Part shown: positions 8,215 through 16,582 of the stretch, in pieces
How the letters are laid out: every line of letters begins with the position of its first letter
How positions within the stretch are numbered: the first letter of the stretch is position 1
Origin: JAKFDI01 sp036676235
GTDB taxonomy: Bacteria > Pseudomonadota > Gammaproteobacteria > Burkholderiales > Burkholderiaceae_C
NCBI GenBank assembly: GCA_036676235.1
Contig: JAKFDI010000085.1
Location: 1 to 64,000, forward strand
DNA length: 64,000 nt
Direction: 5' to 3'
Program-made: the position numbers and the translations under genes
Notes under the pieces: model-generated
The model's input: only the letters and a program-made list of their open reading frames with translations
The model's database searches: none
What the model was told of the DNA's origin: nothing

Positions 8215-9411
8215 TCAAACGCGCTCGAAGATGCCCGCCGCGCCCTGCCCCGTGCCCACGCACATCGTGACCATGCCGTACTTCAAGTTGTGGCGGCGCA
8301 GCGCATGCACCACGGTCGCCGCGCGGATGGCGCCGGTGGCGCCCAGCGGATGGCCCAGCGCAATCGCGCCGCCCATCGGGTTCACCTTGCTGCGGTCGAG
8401 ATCGAGCGTGTTGAGCACGGCGAGCGATTGCGCCGCGAAGGCTTCGTTCAGTTCGATCCAACCGAGGTCGGCGGCGCTGATGCCGGCGTAGCGCAGCGCG
8501 GCGGGAATCGCCTCGATCGGGCCGATGCCCATGATCTCCGGCGGCACGCCGCGGCTGGCGAAGCTGACGAAGCGCGCCAGCGGCTGCAGGTTGAACTGCT
8601 TGACCGCCTTTTCGCTCGCAAGGATGAGGCAGCCCGCGCCATCGGACGTCTGCGAGCTGTTGCCCGCGGTGACCGAACCCTTGGCGGCGAATACCGGGCG
8701 CAGCTTCGCCAGGCCCTCGAGCGAAGTGTCGCGGCGCGGGCCTTCGTCGATGCTGACGGTGCGCGTCTTGGTGCCCGTCTCGCCGGTCGCGAGGTTCGGG
8801 AAGCGGTCGACCACCTCCACCGGCGTGATTTCGTCCGTGAACTCGCCGGCCTCGATGGCCTTGAGCGCCTTCAGGTGCGACTGCAGTGCGAACTCGTCCT
8901 GCGCCTCGCGCGAGACTTTCCACTGCTGCGCCACCTTCTCGGCAGTGATGCCCATGCCATAGGCGATGCCGATGTTCTCGTCGCGCTCGAACACGGCCGG
9001 GTTGAAAGAGGGCTTGTTGCCGCTCATCGGCACCATGCTCATCGACTCGAGCCCGCCGGCGATCATCACCTCGGCTTCGCCGACGCGGATGCGATCGGCC
9101 GCCATCTGCACGGCGGTGAGGCCGGAGGCGCAGAAGCGGTTGACGGTCACACCGCCCACGGTGTTGGGCAGACCCGCCAGCAGCGCGGCAATGCGCGCGA
9201 CGTTCAGGCCCTGCTCACCCTCGGGCATGGCGCAGCCGACGATGGCGTCTTCGATGGCCTTGGGGTCGAGATTCGGCACCTGGGCCAGCGCGCCGCGCAC
9301 GGCGGCGACGAAGAGGTCATCGGAGCGGGTGTTGCGGAACATGCCGCGGCCGGATTTGCCGATCGGGGTGCGGGTGGCGGCGACGATATAGGCGTCCTGG
9401 ATTTGCTTCAT
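8215..9411 (-). CDS. Acetyl-CoA C-acyltransferase (thiolase, FadA type)
   Basis: This 398-residue thiolase cleaves 3-ketoacyl-CoA in the last step of beta-oxidation. The acylated cysteine is Cys94 in NRFCASGL. The histidine is in GGAIALGHPLGATGA and the second catalytic cysteine in VTMCVGTGQG. The start at 9411 is chosen because MKQIQDAYIVAATRTPIG is the conserved N-terminus, an AGAGGAA lies just upstream and the ATG overlaps the DUF559 stop as ATGA. It belongs with the FadN-like fused enzyme and the acyl-CoA dehydrogenase upstream, an arrangement like the fadN-fadA-fadE operon of Bacillus. Confidence 0.92.
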   Translation of the reverse strand: MKQIQDAYIVAATRTPIGKSGRGMFRNTRSDDLFVAAVRGALAQVPNLDPKAIEDAIVGCAMPEGEQGLNVARIAALLAGLPNTVGGVTVNRFCASGLTAVQMAADRIRVGEAEVMIAGGLESMSMVPMSGNKPSFNPAVFERDENIGIAYGMGITAEKVAQQWKVSREAQDEFALQSHLKALKAIEAGEFTDEITPVEVVDRFPNLATGETGTKTRTVSIDEGPRRDTSLEGLAKLRPVFAAKGSVTAGNSSQTSDGAGCLILASEKAVKQFNLQPLARFVSFASRGVPPEIMGIGPIEAIPAALRYAGISAADLGWIELNEAFAAQSLAVLNTLDLDRSKVNPMGGAIALGHPLGATGAIRAATVVHALRRHNLKYGMVTMCVGTGQGAAGIFERV

Positions 9412-9854
9412 CTTGATTCCTCTCGAGATTCGCCCGCCTGCGACGCAGACGAAGCCGATTGCTCCCTCCCCCGCTGGGGGAGGGTTGGGGTGGGGGCCGG
9501 CCCGTGGCACACGGCCAACGAGTCGACGATGCGGCTCACGACCGCATCGATTTGTGCGAGCACGTCGTTCGCCCAGAAACGAAGCACCTGAAAGCCTTGG
9601 CTGACCAGCCATGCGTCGCGGCGCGCGTCGTAGGACTGCTGGTCGAAGTGCTGGGAACCATCGACTTCGATCACCAGCTTCGGGGCGAGGCAGGCGAAGT
9701 CGAGCACGTAGCTGCCGATGGGATGTTGGCGCCGGAACTTCACGCCCAACTGCTCATGACGCAGACGCGACCACAAGCGGCGCTCGGCGTCGGTCATGCC
9801 GACGCGAAGCGTCTTGGCATTCGTGCGTGCGGCAGTGGTCGCTTGGTGTTGCAT
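9408..9854 (-). CDS. DUF559 (Vsr-like) endonuclease-domain protein inserted in the fad operon
   Basis: This 148-residue protein has the DUF559 fold, a PD-(D/E)XK nuclease relative of the very-short-patch repair enzyme. The start shows TDAERRLWSRLRHEQLGVKFRRQ. The putative metal-binding set is Asp52, Glu63 and Asp65 in YVLDFACLAPKLVIEVDGSQH (cited in part), followed by GFQVLRFW. The catalytic part ends near residue 112. The remaining tail (containing PTPTLPQRGRE) is encoded by a G-rich repeat and by DNA beyond it. The gene splits two beta-oxidation genes and is unrelated to them, so I infer insertion. Its role is unknown. Confidence 0.8.
   Translation of the reverse strand: MQHQATTAARTNAKTLRVGMTDAERRLWSRLRHEQLGVKFRRQHPIGSYVLDFACLAPKLVIEVDGSQHFDQQSYDARRDAWLVSQGFQVLRFWANDVLAQIDAVVSRIVDSLAVCHGPAPTPTLPQRGREQSASSASQAGESREESR
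9462..9496 (+). repeat. G-rich stem-loop repeat, left flank of DUF559 gene
   Basis: CCCTCCCCC pairs with GGGGGAGGG around a GCT loop (9464-9484), followed inward by TTGGGGTGGGGG. It is the same family as the inverted copy at 9873-9905. On the reverse strand it is translated as part of the DUF559 C-terminus. Confidence 0.8.
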
Positions 9855-9872
9855 CTTTGCGTGAAGGCAGCG

Positions 9873-9905
9873 CCCCCATCCCGGCCTTCCCCCAGAGGGG
9901 GAAGG
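9873..9905 (-). repeat. G-rich stem-loop repeat, right flank of DUF559 gene
   Basis: CCTTCCCCC pairs with GGGGGAAGG around an AGA loop (9885-9905), and on the reverse strand a CCGGGATGGGGG tail follows. Palindrome plus G-rich tail match the copy at 9462-9496 in inverted orientation, with both tails pointing towards the nuclease gene. Confidence 0.78.
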
Positions 9906-9917
9906 AGGAAGACAGCG

Positions 9918-12311
9918 TCAGTTGCGAACTGGTTTTCCGGTCTGCAGCATCCCCATGATCCGTTCCTGCGTCTTCGGGTTGTCCAGCAGCCCGCAGAAAT
10001 GCTTGCGCTCCAGCGCCATCAAATACTCCTCGTTCACGAGCGACCCGGCATCCACATCACCCCCACACACCACGTCGGCGATCAGCGCGCCGATGTGGAA
10101 GTCGTGCTGGCTGATGAAGCCGCCGTCGCGCATGTTGGCGAGCTGGCCCTTGATGGTGGCAATCGCGTCGCGCCCGGCCACCGGGAACAGCGCCCGTGCC
10201 GGCGCACGCCAGCCGCTTTCAGCCATGGCCTTCACCTGCTGCATCGCCACATGCAGCAACTCGTCCTTGTGCGCCACGATCACGTCGCTGTCCAGCAGAT
10301 AGCCGTTCTTGCGGTTCTCGATCGCGCTCGTGCCCACCTTGGCCGTCGCCGCGCTCATGTAGCTGTCGCGCAGGAAGGCGAAGAGGTCGGCATTCGCATT
10401 GCCGGCCGCCGCCATCTCGGCCGCGCGGCGGGCGATGTAGGTGAGGCCGCCGCCCGCGGGGATCAGGCCGACGCCCACTTCCACGAGGCCGATGTAGCTT
10501 TCCATCGCCGCCACGCGGCGCGCCGAATACAAGGCAATCTCGCACCCACCGCCCAGCGCAATGCCGCGCACGGCCGAGACCACCGGCACCGCGGCATAGC
10601 GCATGCGCAGCATGGCGTCCTGCAACTGTTTGACCACCGGGGCGATGCCCTTGGAGCCGGACTTCATGAACACCGGCATCATCGATTCGAGGTTGGCGCC
10701 GGCCGAGAACACATCGTCGGGCGACCAGATCACCACGCCCTTGTAGCCCTCGGTCGTCTCGGCAATCTCCACCGCCTTGAGCAGCCCTTCCACCACCTCA
10801 TTACTGATGAGATGCAGCTTGGCGGTGATGCTCGCGATCACCACCTCGTTGTCCAGCGTCCAGAGCCGCACCTCACCATTCTTGAACAGCTCGATGCCGG
10901 CCTTCAGCGGCGCCTGCACGCCCGAACCCAGCACGTCTTCGGGGAACAACTGGCGCTGGTACACCGGCAGATCACGGCGCGGGATGTAGGCCTGCTTCGC
11001 CGGGCTCCACGAGCCTTCCTTCGTGTGCACGCCCTCGCGTCCGTCGAACACCCAGGCCGGCAGCGGCGCGCTGCTCAGCGCCTTGCCGGCGTCGATGTCG
11101 GCCTTCACCCACTCGGCCACCTGCTTCCAGCCCGCTTCCTGCCACAGCTCGAACGGCCCCTGGCTGGTGCCGAAACCCCAGCGCATGGCGAAGTCGATGT
11201 CGCGCGCGCTTTCGGCAATCGCTTCCAGATGCACCGCGGCGTAATGGAAGCTGTCGCGCACGATCGCCCAGACGAACTGCGCCTGCGGGTTGTTCGATTC
11301 GCGCAGCAGCTTCAGCCGCTCGGCCGCCGGCTTCTTGAGCATGCGCGCGACGATGTCGTCGGCCTTCTTGCCGCCGGGCACGTAGTCGGCCTTGGCCGGG
11401 TCGAGGCGAAGAATGTCCTTGCCGACCTTCTTGTAGAAACCCGCGCCGCTCTTCTGGCCGAGCGCACCCTGCTCGATCAGCTTGGCGACGACCGGCGGCG
11501 TGGCGTAAACGGGCAAGAACGGATCGTCGGCCAGGTTGTCCTGCAGCGTCTTGATGACGTGGGCCATGGTGTCGAGACCCACCACGTCGGCCGTGCGGAA
11601 GGTGCCCGAACTCGCGCGGCCCATCTTCTTGCCGGTGAGGTCGTCCACCACGTCGTAGGTCAGGCCGAAGTTCTCGGCCTCCTTGATCGTCGCCAGCATG
11701 CCGGCGATGCCCACGCGGTTGGCCACGAAATTGGGCGTGTCCTTCGCACGCACCACGCTCTTGCCGAGCGTGGTGGTGACGAAAGCTTCGAGCTGGTCGA
11801 GGATGGCAGGCCCAGTGGTGGGCGTGGCGATCAGCTCCACCAGCGCCATGTAGCGCGGCGGGTTGAAGAAGTGGATGCCGCAAAAGCGCGGCTTGATCTC
11901 TTCGGGCAGCGCTTCGGAGAGCTTGGTGATCGACAGGCCCGAGGTGTTGCTCGCCACGATGGCGTGCGGTGCGATGGCGCCGGCGATCTTCTTGTACAGA
12001 TCGAGCTTCCAGTCCATGCGCTCGGCGATGGCCTCGATGATCAGGTCGCACTCGCGCAGCTTGTCGAGATGCTCTTCGTAGTTCGCCTGCGCTATGCGCG
12101 ACGCCAGCTCGGGCACGCCCAGCGGCGCCGGCTTGAGCTTCTTCAGGCCTTCGACGGCCTTGGTGACGATGCCGTTCTTCGGGCCTTCCTTGGCGGGCAG
12201 GTCGAACAGGATCACCGGCACATTGACGTTCACGAGATGGGCGGCGATCTGCGCGCCCATCACGCCGGCGCCGAGCACGGCCACCTTGCGCACGGGGAAT
12301 CGGTTGCTCAT
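9918..12311 (-). CDS. Fused 3-hydroxyacyl-CoA dehydrogenase / enoyl-CoA hydratase (FadN type)
   Basis: This 797-residue enzyme carries two steps of beta-oxidation. The NAD-binding 3-hydroxyacyl-CoA dehydrogenase comes first (VAVLGAGVMGAQIA near residue 10 and GIHFFNPPRYM, the catalytic histidine region). The enoyl-CoA hydratase domain is at the C-terminal side (GIALGGGCEIALYSARR and GLIPAGGG). This order is opposite to E. coli FadB and matches Bacillus FadN (YusL). The start at 12311 is favoured over an upstream in-frame codon because MSNRFPVRKVAVLG begins directly before the Rossmann fold. It works with the thiolase and the acyl-CoA dehydrogenase of the same operon. Confidence 0.92.
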   Translation of the reverse strand: MSNRFPVRKVAVLGAGVMGAQIAAHLVNVNVPVILFDLPAKEGPKNGIVTKAVEGLKKLKPAPLGVPELASRIAQANYEEHLDKLRECDLIIEAIAERMDWKLDLYKKIAGAIAPHAIVASNTSGLSITKLSEALPEEIKPRFCGIHFFNPPRYMALVELIATPTTGPAILDQLEAFVTTTLGKSVVRAKDTPNFVANRVGIAGMLATIKEAENFGLTYDVVDDLTGKKMGRASSGTFRTADVVGLDTMAHVIKTLQDNLADDPFLPVYATPPVVAKLIEQGALGQKSGAGFYKKVGKDILRLDPAKADYVPGGKKADDIVARMLKKPAAERLKLLRESNNPQAQFVWAIVRDSFHYAAVHLEAIAESARDIDFAMRWGFGTSQGPFELWQEAGWKQVAEWVKADIDAGKALSSAPLPAWVFDGREGVHTKEGSWSPAKQAYIPRRDLPVYQRQLFPEDVLGSGVQAPLKAGIELFKNGEVRLWTLDNEVVIASITAKLHLISNEVVEGLLKAVEIAETTEGYKGVVIWSPDDVFSAGANLESMMPVFMKSGSKGIAPVVKQLQDAMLRMRYAAVPVVSAVRGIALGGGCEIALYSARRVAAMESYIGLVEVGVGLIPAGGGLTYIARRAAEMAAAGNANADLFAFLRDSYMSAATAKVGTSAIENRKNGYLLDSDVIVAHKDELLHVAMQQVKAMAESGWRAPARALFPVAGRDAIATIKGQLANMRDGGFISQHDFHIGALIADVVCGGDVDAGSLVNEEYLMALERKHFCGLLDNPKTQERIMGMLQTGKPVRN

Positions 12312-12337
12312 GGGTGTTTCCTTCTTCAATGCGCCGA

Positions 12338-12775
12338 TCACTCGACGCGGATCCAGGTCTGGTTGCGGTAGAACGGCCCGATGTAGCCGCGCACCTCGAG
12401 CGTCTTGCCGGCATCAAGGGGCTTCAGGCGCAGGCGGTACGACTTGCCGTTGTTGGGGTCGGTGATTTCGCCGCCGGTCCACACGGCCGCGTCGCCGGCG
12501 TCGCGCTTGGCGTTCTCGATGATGGTGAGGCCCACCAGCGGCTGGTTCTTTCGCTCGTCGGTGCACTTCTCGCACACGGCATCGGGCTTGGTGGCGGGGT
12601 CGAGCAGCTTCTCGATGCGACCGGTGAGCACGCCGCCCGATTCGCTGATGCGCACCAGCGACTTCTCTTTCCCGGTGTCGTCGTCGATGGTCTTCCACAG
12701 GCCCACCGGCGTGGCCTGCGCCCAGGCCGCGGCCGAGGCGGCGAGGGCCAGCGCGGCGATGGCGATCTTCAGCAT
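12338..12775 (-). CDS. DUF2147 exported protein in fatty-acid cluster
   Basis: This 145-residue protein has a signal peptide (MLKIAIAALALAASAAAWAQ) and then the DUF2147 domain: PVGLWKTIDDDTGKEKSLVRI, two cysteines in CEKCTDERK, and YIGPFYRNQTWIRV at the end. The fold is small, beta-rich and periplasmic; its function is not established. It lies between the acyl-CoA dehydrogenase and fused FadN-like genes, 35 and 26 bases away, and is clearly co-transcribed. I infer a role linked to lipid uptake or envelope lipids, with low certainty. Confidence 0.85.
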   Translation of the reverse strand: MLKIAIAALALAASAAAWAQATPVGLWKTIDDDTGKEKSLVRISESGGVLTGRIEKLLDPATKPDAVCEKCTDERKNQPLVGLTIIENAKRDAGDAAVWTGGEITDPNNGKSYRLRLKPLDAGKTLEVRGYIGPFYRNQTWIRVE

Positions 12776-12810
12776 GCGCGTCTCCTTTTTGTTGTGCCGA
12801 CTGCGGCGTG

Positions 12811-14601
12811 TCAGAACAGCGCTTCGTCCATCGCCATCAGCGAGGCCGAGCCACTGCGCGCCGTGCGAATCAGCGTCGCCGTTTCCGGCAGCAGCTTGGC
12901 GAAGTAGAAGCGCGCCGTCGCCAGCTTGGCCTGGTAGAACGGATCGCCACCGTCCAGTTTGGCCAGCGCCACCTTCGCCATGCGCGCCCAGAAGTAACCG
13001 AACACCAGGTGGCCGCACACACGCAGGTAATCCACCGCCGCCGCGCCCACCTCGTCCTGATTCTGGAAGGCCTTCATGCCGATTTCCATCGTCAGCTTGG
13101 TCACCTTCTCGCCGAGGTCTGCCAGCGGGTTGACGAACTCCTGCATCGCCTCGTTGGTGCCCTCTTCTTCCACGAACTCCTGCACCAGCTTGCCGAACTT
13201 CTTGAGCTTGGCGCCGTTGTCACCCAGGATCTTGCGGCCCAGCAGGTCCAGCGACTGGATGGTGTTGGTGCCCTCGTAGATCATGTTGATGCGCGCGTCG
13301 CGCACGTACTGCTCCATGCCCCACTCGCGGATGAAGCCGTGGCCGCCGAAGACCTGCATGCAGTGGGAGGTGGCGATCCAGCCGTTGTCGGTGAGGAAGG
13401 CCTTGATGATGGGCGTGACGAGCGCCACCAGGTCGCCGGCCTCCTTCTTCACCTCGTCGTCGTCGGACGAGACTTCCTTGTCGAGCTGCAGCGTGGTCCA
13501 CATCGCCAGCGCCCGGCCGCCTTCGGCGTAGGCGCGCGCGGTGAGCAGCATCTTGCGCACGTCGGGGTGCACGATGATGGGATCGGCCGGCTTGTCCGGC
13601 GCCTTCACGCCCGACAGCGAACGCATCTGGATGCGGTCCTTCGCATAGGCCGCGGCGTTCTGGTAGGCCACTTCGGTCAGGCCCAGCGACTGCATGCCGA
13701 CGCCCAGGCGCGCCGCGTTCATCATCACGAACATCGCCGCCAGGCCCTTGTGCGGCTGGCCGACCAGCGTGCCCACCGCGCCGTCGAGGTTGATCTGCGC
13801 GGTGGCGTTGCCGTGAATGCCCATCTTCTCTTCCAGCGCACCGCAGAAGATCGGGTTGCGCGCGCCCAGCGAGCCGTCCGCGTTGACCAGGAATTTGGGC
13901 ACGACGAAGAGCGAGATGCCCTTGCTGCCGGCGGCTGCATCGGGCAGGCGCGCGAGCACCAGGTGAATGATGTTGGGCGCCAGGTCGTGTTCGCCGGCCG
14001 AGATGAAGATCTTCTGGCCGGTGATCTTGTAGCTGCCGTCGCCTTGGGGTTCGGCCTTGGTGCGCAAGAGGCCGAGGTCCGTGCCGCAATGCGGCTCGGT
14101 CAGGCACATGGTGCCGGTCCATTCGCCGCTGGTCAGCTTGGGCAGGAAGGTCTTCTTCTGCTCGTCGGTGCCGTGCGCGTGCAGCGCTTCATAGGCGCCG
14201 TGCGACAGGCCGGGATACATCGTCCACGCCTGGTTGGCCGAATTGAGCATCTCGTAAAAGGCCTGGTTCACGAGGAAGGGCAGGCCCTGGCCGCCGAATT
14301 CGGGGTCGCAGCTCAGCGCCGCCCAGCCGGCTTCCACGTACTGCGCGTAGGCTTCCTTGAAGCCCTTGGGCGCCGTCACCTCGTGCGTGTTCTTGTCGAG
14401 CGTGCAGCCCTCTATGTCGCCGCTCTGGTTGAGCGGAAACACCACCTGCGAGGCGAACTTGCCGCCTTCCTCGAGCACCGCGTTGATCGTGTCGGCATCG
14501 ATCTCGGCATGCGGCGGCAGCGCGCGCAGCTCGTCGACGACGTTGAGCACCTCGTGCATCACGAACTGCATGTCGCGCAGGGGCGGGGTGTACTGGGCCA
14601 T
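12811..14601 (-). CDS. Acyl-CoA dehydrogenase, long form with extra C-terminal domain
   Basis: This 596-residue FAD enzyme introduces the first double bond of beta-oxidation. Recognisable stretches are MCLTEPHCGTDLGLL (flavin and substrate loop), YKITGQKIFISAGEHDLA, and MQVFGGHGFIREWGMEQYVRDARI near the active site. The length, about 200 residues more than short-chain enzymes, fits the family with an added C-terminal helical domain (DmdC-like and FadE-like medium/long-chain enzymes). The ATG at 14601 starts MAQYTPPLRDMQF, the family N-terminus. It is the first structural gene after the TetR regulator. Confidence 0.92.
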   Translation of the reverse strand: MAQYTPPLRDMQFVMHEVLNVVDELRALPPHAEIDADTINAVLEEGGKFASQVVFPLNQSGDIEGCTLDKNTHEVTAPKGFKEAYAQYVEAGWAALSCDPEFGGQGLPFLVNQAFYEMLNSANQAWTMYPGLSHGAYEALHAHGTDEQKKTFLPKLTSGEWTGTMCLTEPHCGTDLGLLRTKAEPQGDGSYKITGQKIFISAGEHDLAPNIIHLVLARLPDAAAGSKGISLFVVPKFLVNADGSLGARNPIFCGALEEKMGIHGNATAQINLDGAVGTLVGQPHKGLAAMFVMMNAARLGVGMQSLGLTEVAYQNAAAYAKDRIQMRSLSGVKAPDKPADPIIVHPDVRKMLLTARAYAEGGRALAMWTTLQLDKEVSSDDDEVKKEAGDLVALVTPIIKAFLTDNGWIATSHCMQVFGGHGFIREWGMEQYVRDARINMIYEGTNTIQSLDLLGRKILGDNGAKLKKFGKLVQEFVEEEGTNEAMQEFVNPLADLGEKVTKLTMEIGMKAFQNQDEVGAAAVDYLRVCGHLVFGYFWARMAKVALAKLDGGDPFYQAKLATARFYFAKLLPETATLIRTARSGSASLMAMDEALF

Positions 14602-14627
14602 GGGTCTCTCCTGAAGGGTGGAATCGG

Positions 14628-15338
14628 TCAGCGCTTCGCCCGGCGGGCGGGCTTGGGCGCAGGGGTACTGAGGGAATCGGAAGCGAGGTAGTGGTCGACC
14701 ACGCGCGCGAAGCCGATGCGCGCACGGTCGAGCGCGCCGGGAATGCGCAGGAAACGCTCGTCGTGGTGCAGCGAAAGAATCAGCCCGTGCACCTCGAACA
14801 GCATCTGCATGGCATCGGTGTCGGGGCGCAGATGGCCTTCTTCGACGGCGATGCGAATGGCGCGCGCAAGCGCCGAATGCCACGACCGCACCATGTCGGC
14901 CAGCGCGTCGCGCACCGGGCCGGGCCGGTCGTCGAACTCGACGGCACCGCTGATGTAGATGCAGCCGGAATCAAGCTCCACCGCCACGCGCTGTACCCAG
15001 CGCTCGAACAGCGCACGCAGCCGCGGCAGGCCGCGCGCCTCCTGCACGGCGGGGAAGAACACCTCTTCCTCGAAGCGGCGGTGGTATTCGCGCACCACCG
15101 AGATCTGCAGCTCCTCGCGCGAGCCGAAGTGGGCGAACACGCCCGACTTGCTCATGTGCGTGAGTTCGGCGATGGCGCCGATCGACAGGCCTTCCAGCCC
15201 CATGCGCGAAGCCAGCGTGAGCGCGGCCTCGAGGATGACGGCGCGCGTCTGCTGGCCTTTGTGCAGCGCGCGCGGCAGGGCGGCATCGGCGTCGGACAGA
15301 ACGGTGGATGGCAAGGCTTCGTTCACGGCGGCAGGCAT
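14628..15338 (-). CDS. TetR-family regulator, probable repressor of the fatty-acid cluster
   Basis: This 236-residue protein has a TetR DNA-binding domain at about residues 30-75 (GLEGLSIGAIAELTHMSKSGVFAHFGSREEL) and a variable ligand-binding C-terminal half. It is the first gene of the reverse-strand fad cluster, 26 bases before the acyl-CoA dehydrogenase. An ACGATCGT palindrome about 37 bases upstream of its start may be its operator. By analogy with other TetR regulators of beta-oxidation, acyl-CoA is a plausible inducer; this is inference. Confidence 0.87.
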   Translation of the reverse strand: MPAAVNEALPSTVLSDADAALPRALHKGQQTRAVILEAALTLASRMGLEGLSIGAIAELTHMSKSGVFAHFGSREELQISVVREYHRRFEEEVFFPAVQEARGLPRLRALFERWVQRVAVELDSGCIYISGAVEFDDRPGPVRDALADMVRSWHSALARAIRIAVEEGHLRPDTDAMQMLFEVHGLILSLHHDERFLRIPGALDRARIGFARVVDHYLASDSLSTPAPKPARRAKR

Positions 15339-15370
15339 GGAAGGAACGGGCGCGGCTCGCCCGAAAAGAA

Positions 15371-15386
15371 ACGAACGATCGTGCTT
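15371..15386. promoter_or_regulatory. Candidate TetR operator (palindrome around ACGATCGT)
   Basis: The divergent gap between the TetR gene and the ketopantoate-reductase-like gene contains ACGAACGATCGTGC with a perfect ACGATCGT core at 15375-15382. Position and dyad suit an autoregulated TetR operator. No other copy was seen near it. Confidence 0.42.
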
Positions 15387-15515
15387 TTTTGAGATACCGT
15401 CAAGTGTCGACCGACGAATGCCAGTGCCGGCTGGGGTTGATCGCGCCGCCCCCGCCGGGCGGCGCTCGCGCAGGCGCCTCGTACCATGCCCGGCTCACAT
15501 GACAGGAACAGCGTG

Positions 15516-16493
15516 ATGAAGATCGGCGTGGTGGGGTTGGGCGCAGTGGGCGGTTTTCTGGCGGCGCGACTGGCTGCCGCCGGCCATCAGGTGTCGGCAC
15601 TGGCTCGCGGCGCGACGCTGGCCGCCGTGCGCGCCCACGGCCTGCGCGTGCAGCAGCAGGACGGCATGTTGCGCACATCGCTGACCGTGAGCGACGACCC
15701 ACACGCGCTCGGCCCGCAGGATCTGGTCATCGTGGCGCTGAAGGCACAGGCGCTGGAAGCCGCTGCGCCCAGCGTGCAGGCGCTGCTGGCACCGGGCGGC
15801 GTGGTGATGCCGGCCATGAACGGCGTGCCGTGGTGGTTCCTGCAGGCGCAGTCCGATGGCGGCGCAACGCGGCTCACCAGCACCGATCCGCAGGGCCGCA
15901 TCGCCGCGGCGCTGCCGCTCGATCACGTGCTCGGCTGCGTGGTGCACTTCGCCAGCAGTTGCCCGGAGCCGGGCGTCGTGCGCCACGGCTTCGGCGAGCG
16001 GCTGATCGTCGGCGAACCGCGCGGCCGCGCGTCGGCACGCTGCGACGCAGTGGTCGCCGCGCTGGCCGCAGCCGGCCTGCAGGTCGAGCGCAGCGACGAC
16101 ATCCGCCGCGACATCTGGTTCAAGCTGTGGGGCAACATGACCATGAACCCGGTGTCAGCGCTCACCGGGGCCACCGCCGACCGCATCCTCGACGACCCGC
16201 TGGTGGCCGCCTTCATGCTGCGCGCCATGGCCGAAGCGGCCGAGATCGGCGGGCGCATCGGCTGCCCCATCACCCAGTCCGGTGAAGAGCGCATGGGCGT
16301 GACGCGCCAGCTCGGCGCCTTCAAGACCTCGATGCTGCAGGACGCCGAAGCCGGCCGCGGCTTGGAGCTCGACGCGCTGGTCGCCGCCGTGCACGAGATC
16401 GGCGAGCGCGTGGGCGTGCCCACACCCAACATCGGCGCCCTGCTCGGCCTCACACGGCTGATGGCGCGCCGGCGCGGGCTGTACCCGGCCTGA
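15516..16493 (+). CDS. 2-dehydropantoate 2-reductase family protein (PanE/ApbA-like)
   Basis: This 325-residue NADPH-dependent reductase has the Rossmann motif GLGAVGGFLAARLAAAGH at residues 6-23 and the C-terminal helix with the catalytic lysine in WFKLWGNMTMNPVSALTG. The ketopantoate reductase family includes many paralogues with other 2-oxoacid substrates, so a role in pantothenate synthesis is not certain; no other pan genes are near. The ATG at 15516 is preferred because AGGAA precedes it and it starts directly with the nucleotide fold. It is divergent from the TetR gene. Confidence 0.85.
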   Translation: MKIGVVGLGAVGGFLAARLAAAGHQVSALARGATLAAVRAHGLRVQQQDGMLRTSLTVSDDPHALGPQDLVIVALKAQALEAAAPSVQALLAPGGVVMPAMNGVPWWFLQAQSDGGATRLTSTDPQGRIAAALPLDHVLGCVVHFASSCPEPGVVRHGFGERLIVGEPRGRASARCDAVVAALAAAGLQVERSDDIRRDIWFKLWGNMTMNPVSALTGATADRILDDPLVAAFMLRAMAEAAEIGGRIGCPITQSGEERMGVTRQLGAFKTSMLQDAEAGRGLELDALVAAVHEIGERVGVPTPNIGALLGLTRLMARRRGLYPA

Positions 16494-16530
16494 AGACTGT
16501 GGCCGCCACGCTGCGAAAGCCGCGTGGCTA

Positions 16531-16560
16531 TTGAGGGCAAACCCCGGATTGGATTACGCT
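16531..16560 (+). promoter_or_regulatory. Possible sigma70 promoter for the HNH gene
   Basis: TTGAGG at 16531 is separated by 18 bases from TACGCT at 16555, upstream of an AAGGAG ribosome site (16568-16573). The match to consensus is moderate, so this is tentative. Confidence 0.3.
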
Positions 16561-16582
16561 TGCCTGCAAGGAGCGTGCTCAC

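Noticed and set aside
9408..9854. DUF559 protein as a toxin of a toxin-antitoxin pair
   Set aside because: No small partner gene lies next to it; both neighbours are beta-oxidation enzymes.
9459..12371. Long forward-strand open frame opposite the fused FadN-like gene
   Set aside because: It is antisense to a clear beta-oxidation enzyme and its sequence is His/Arg-rich without recognisable motifs.
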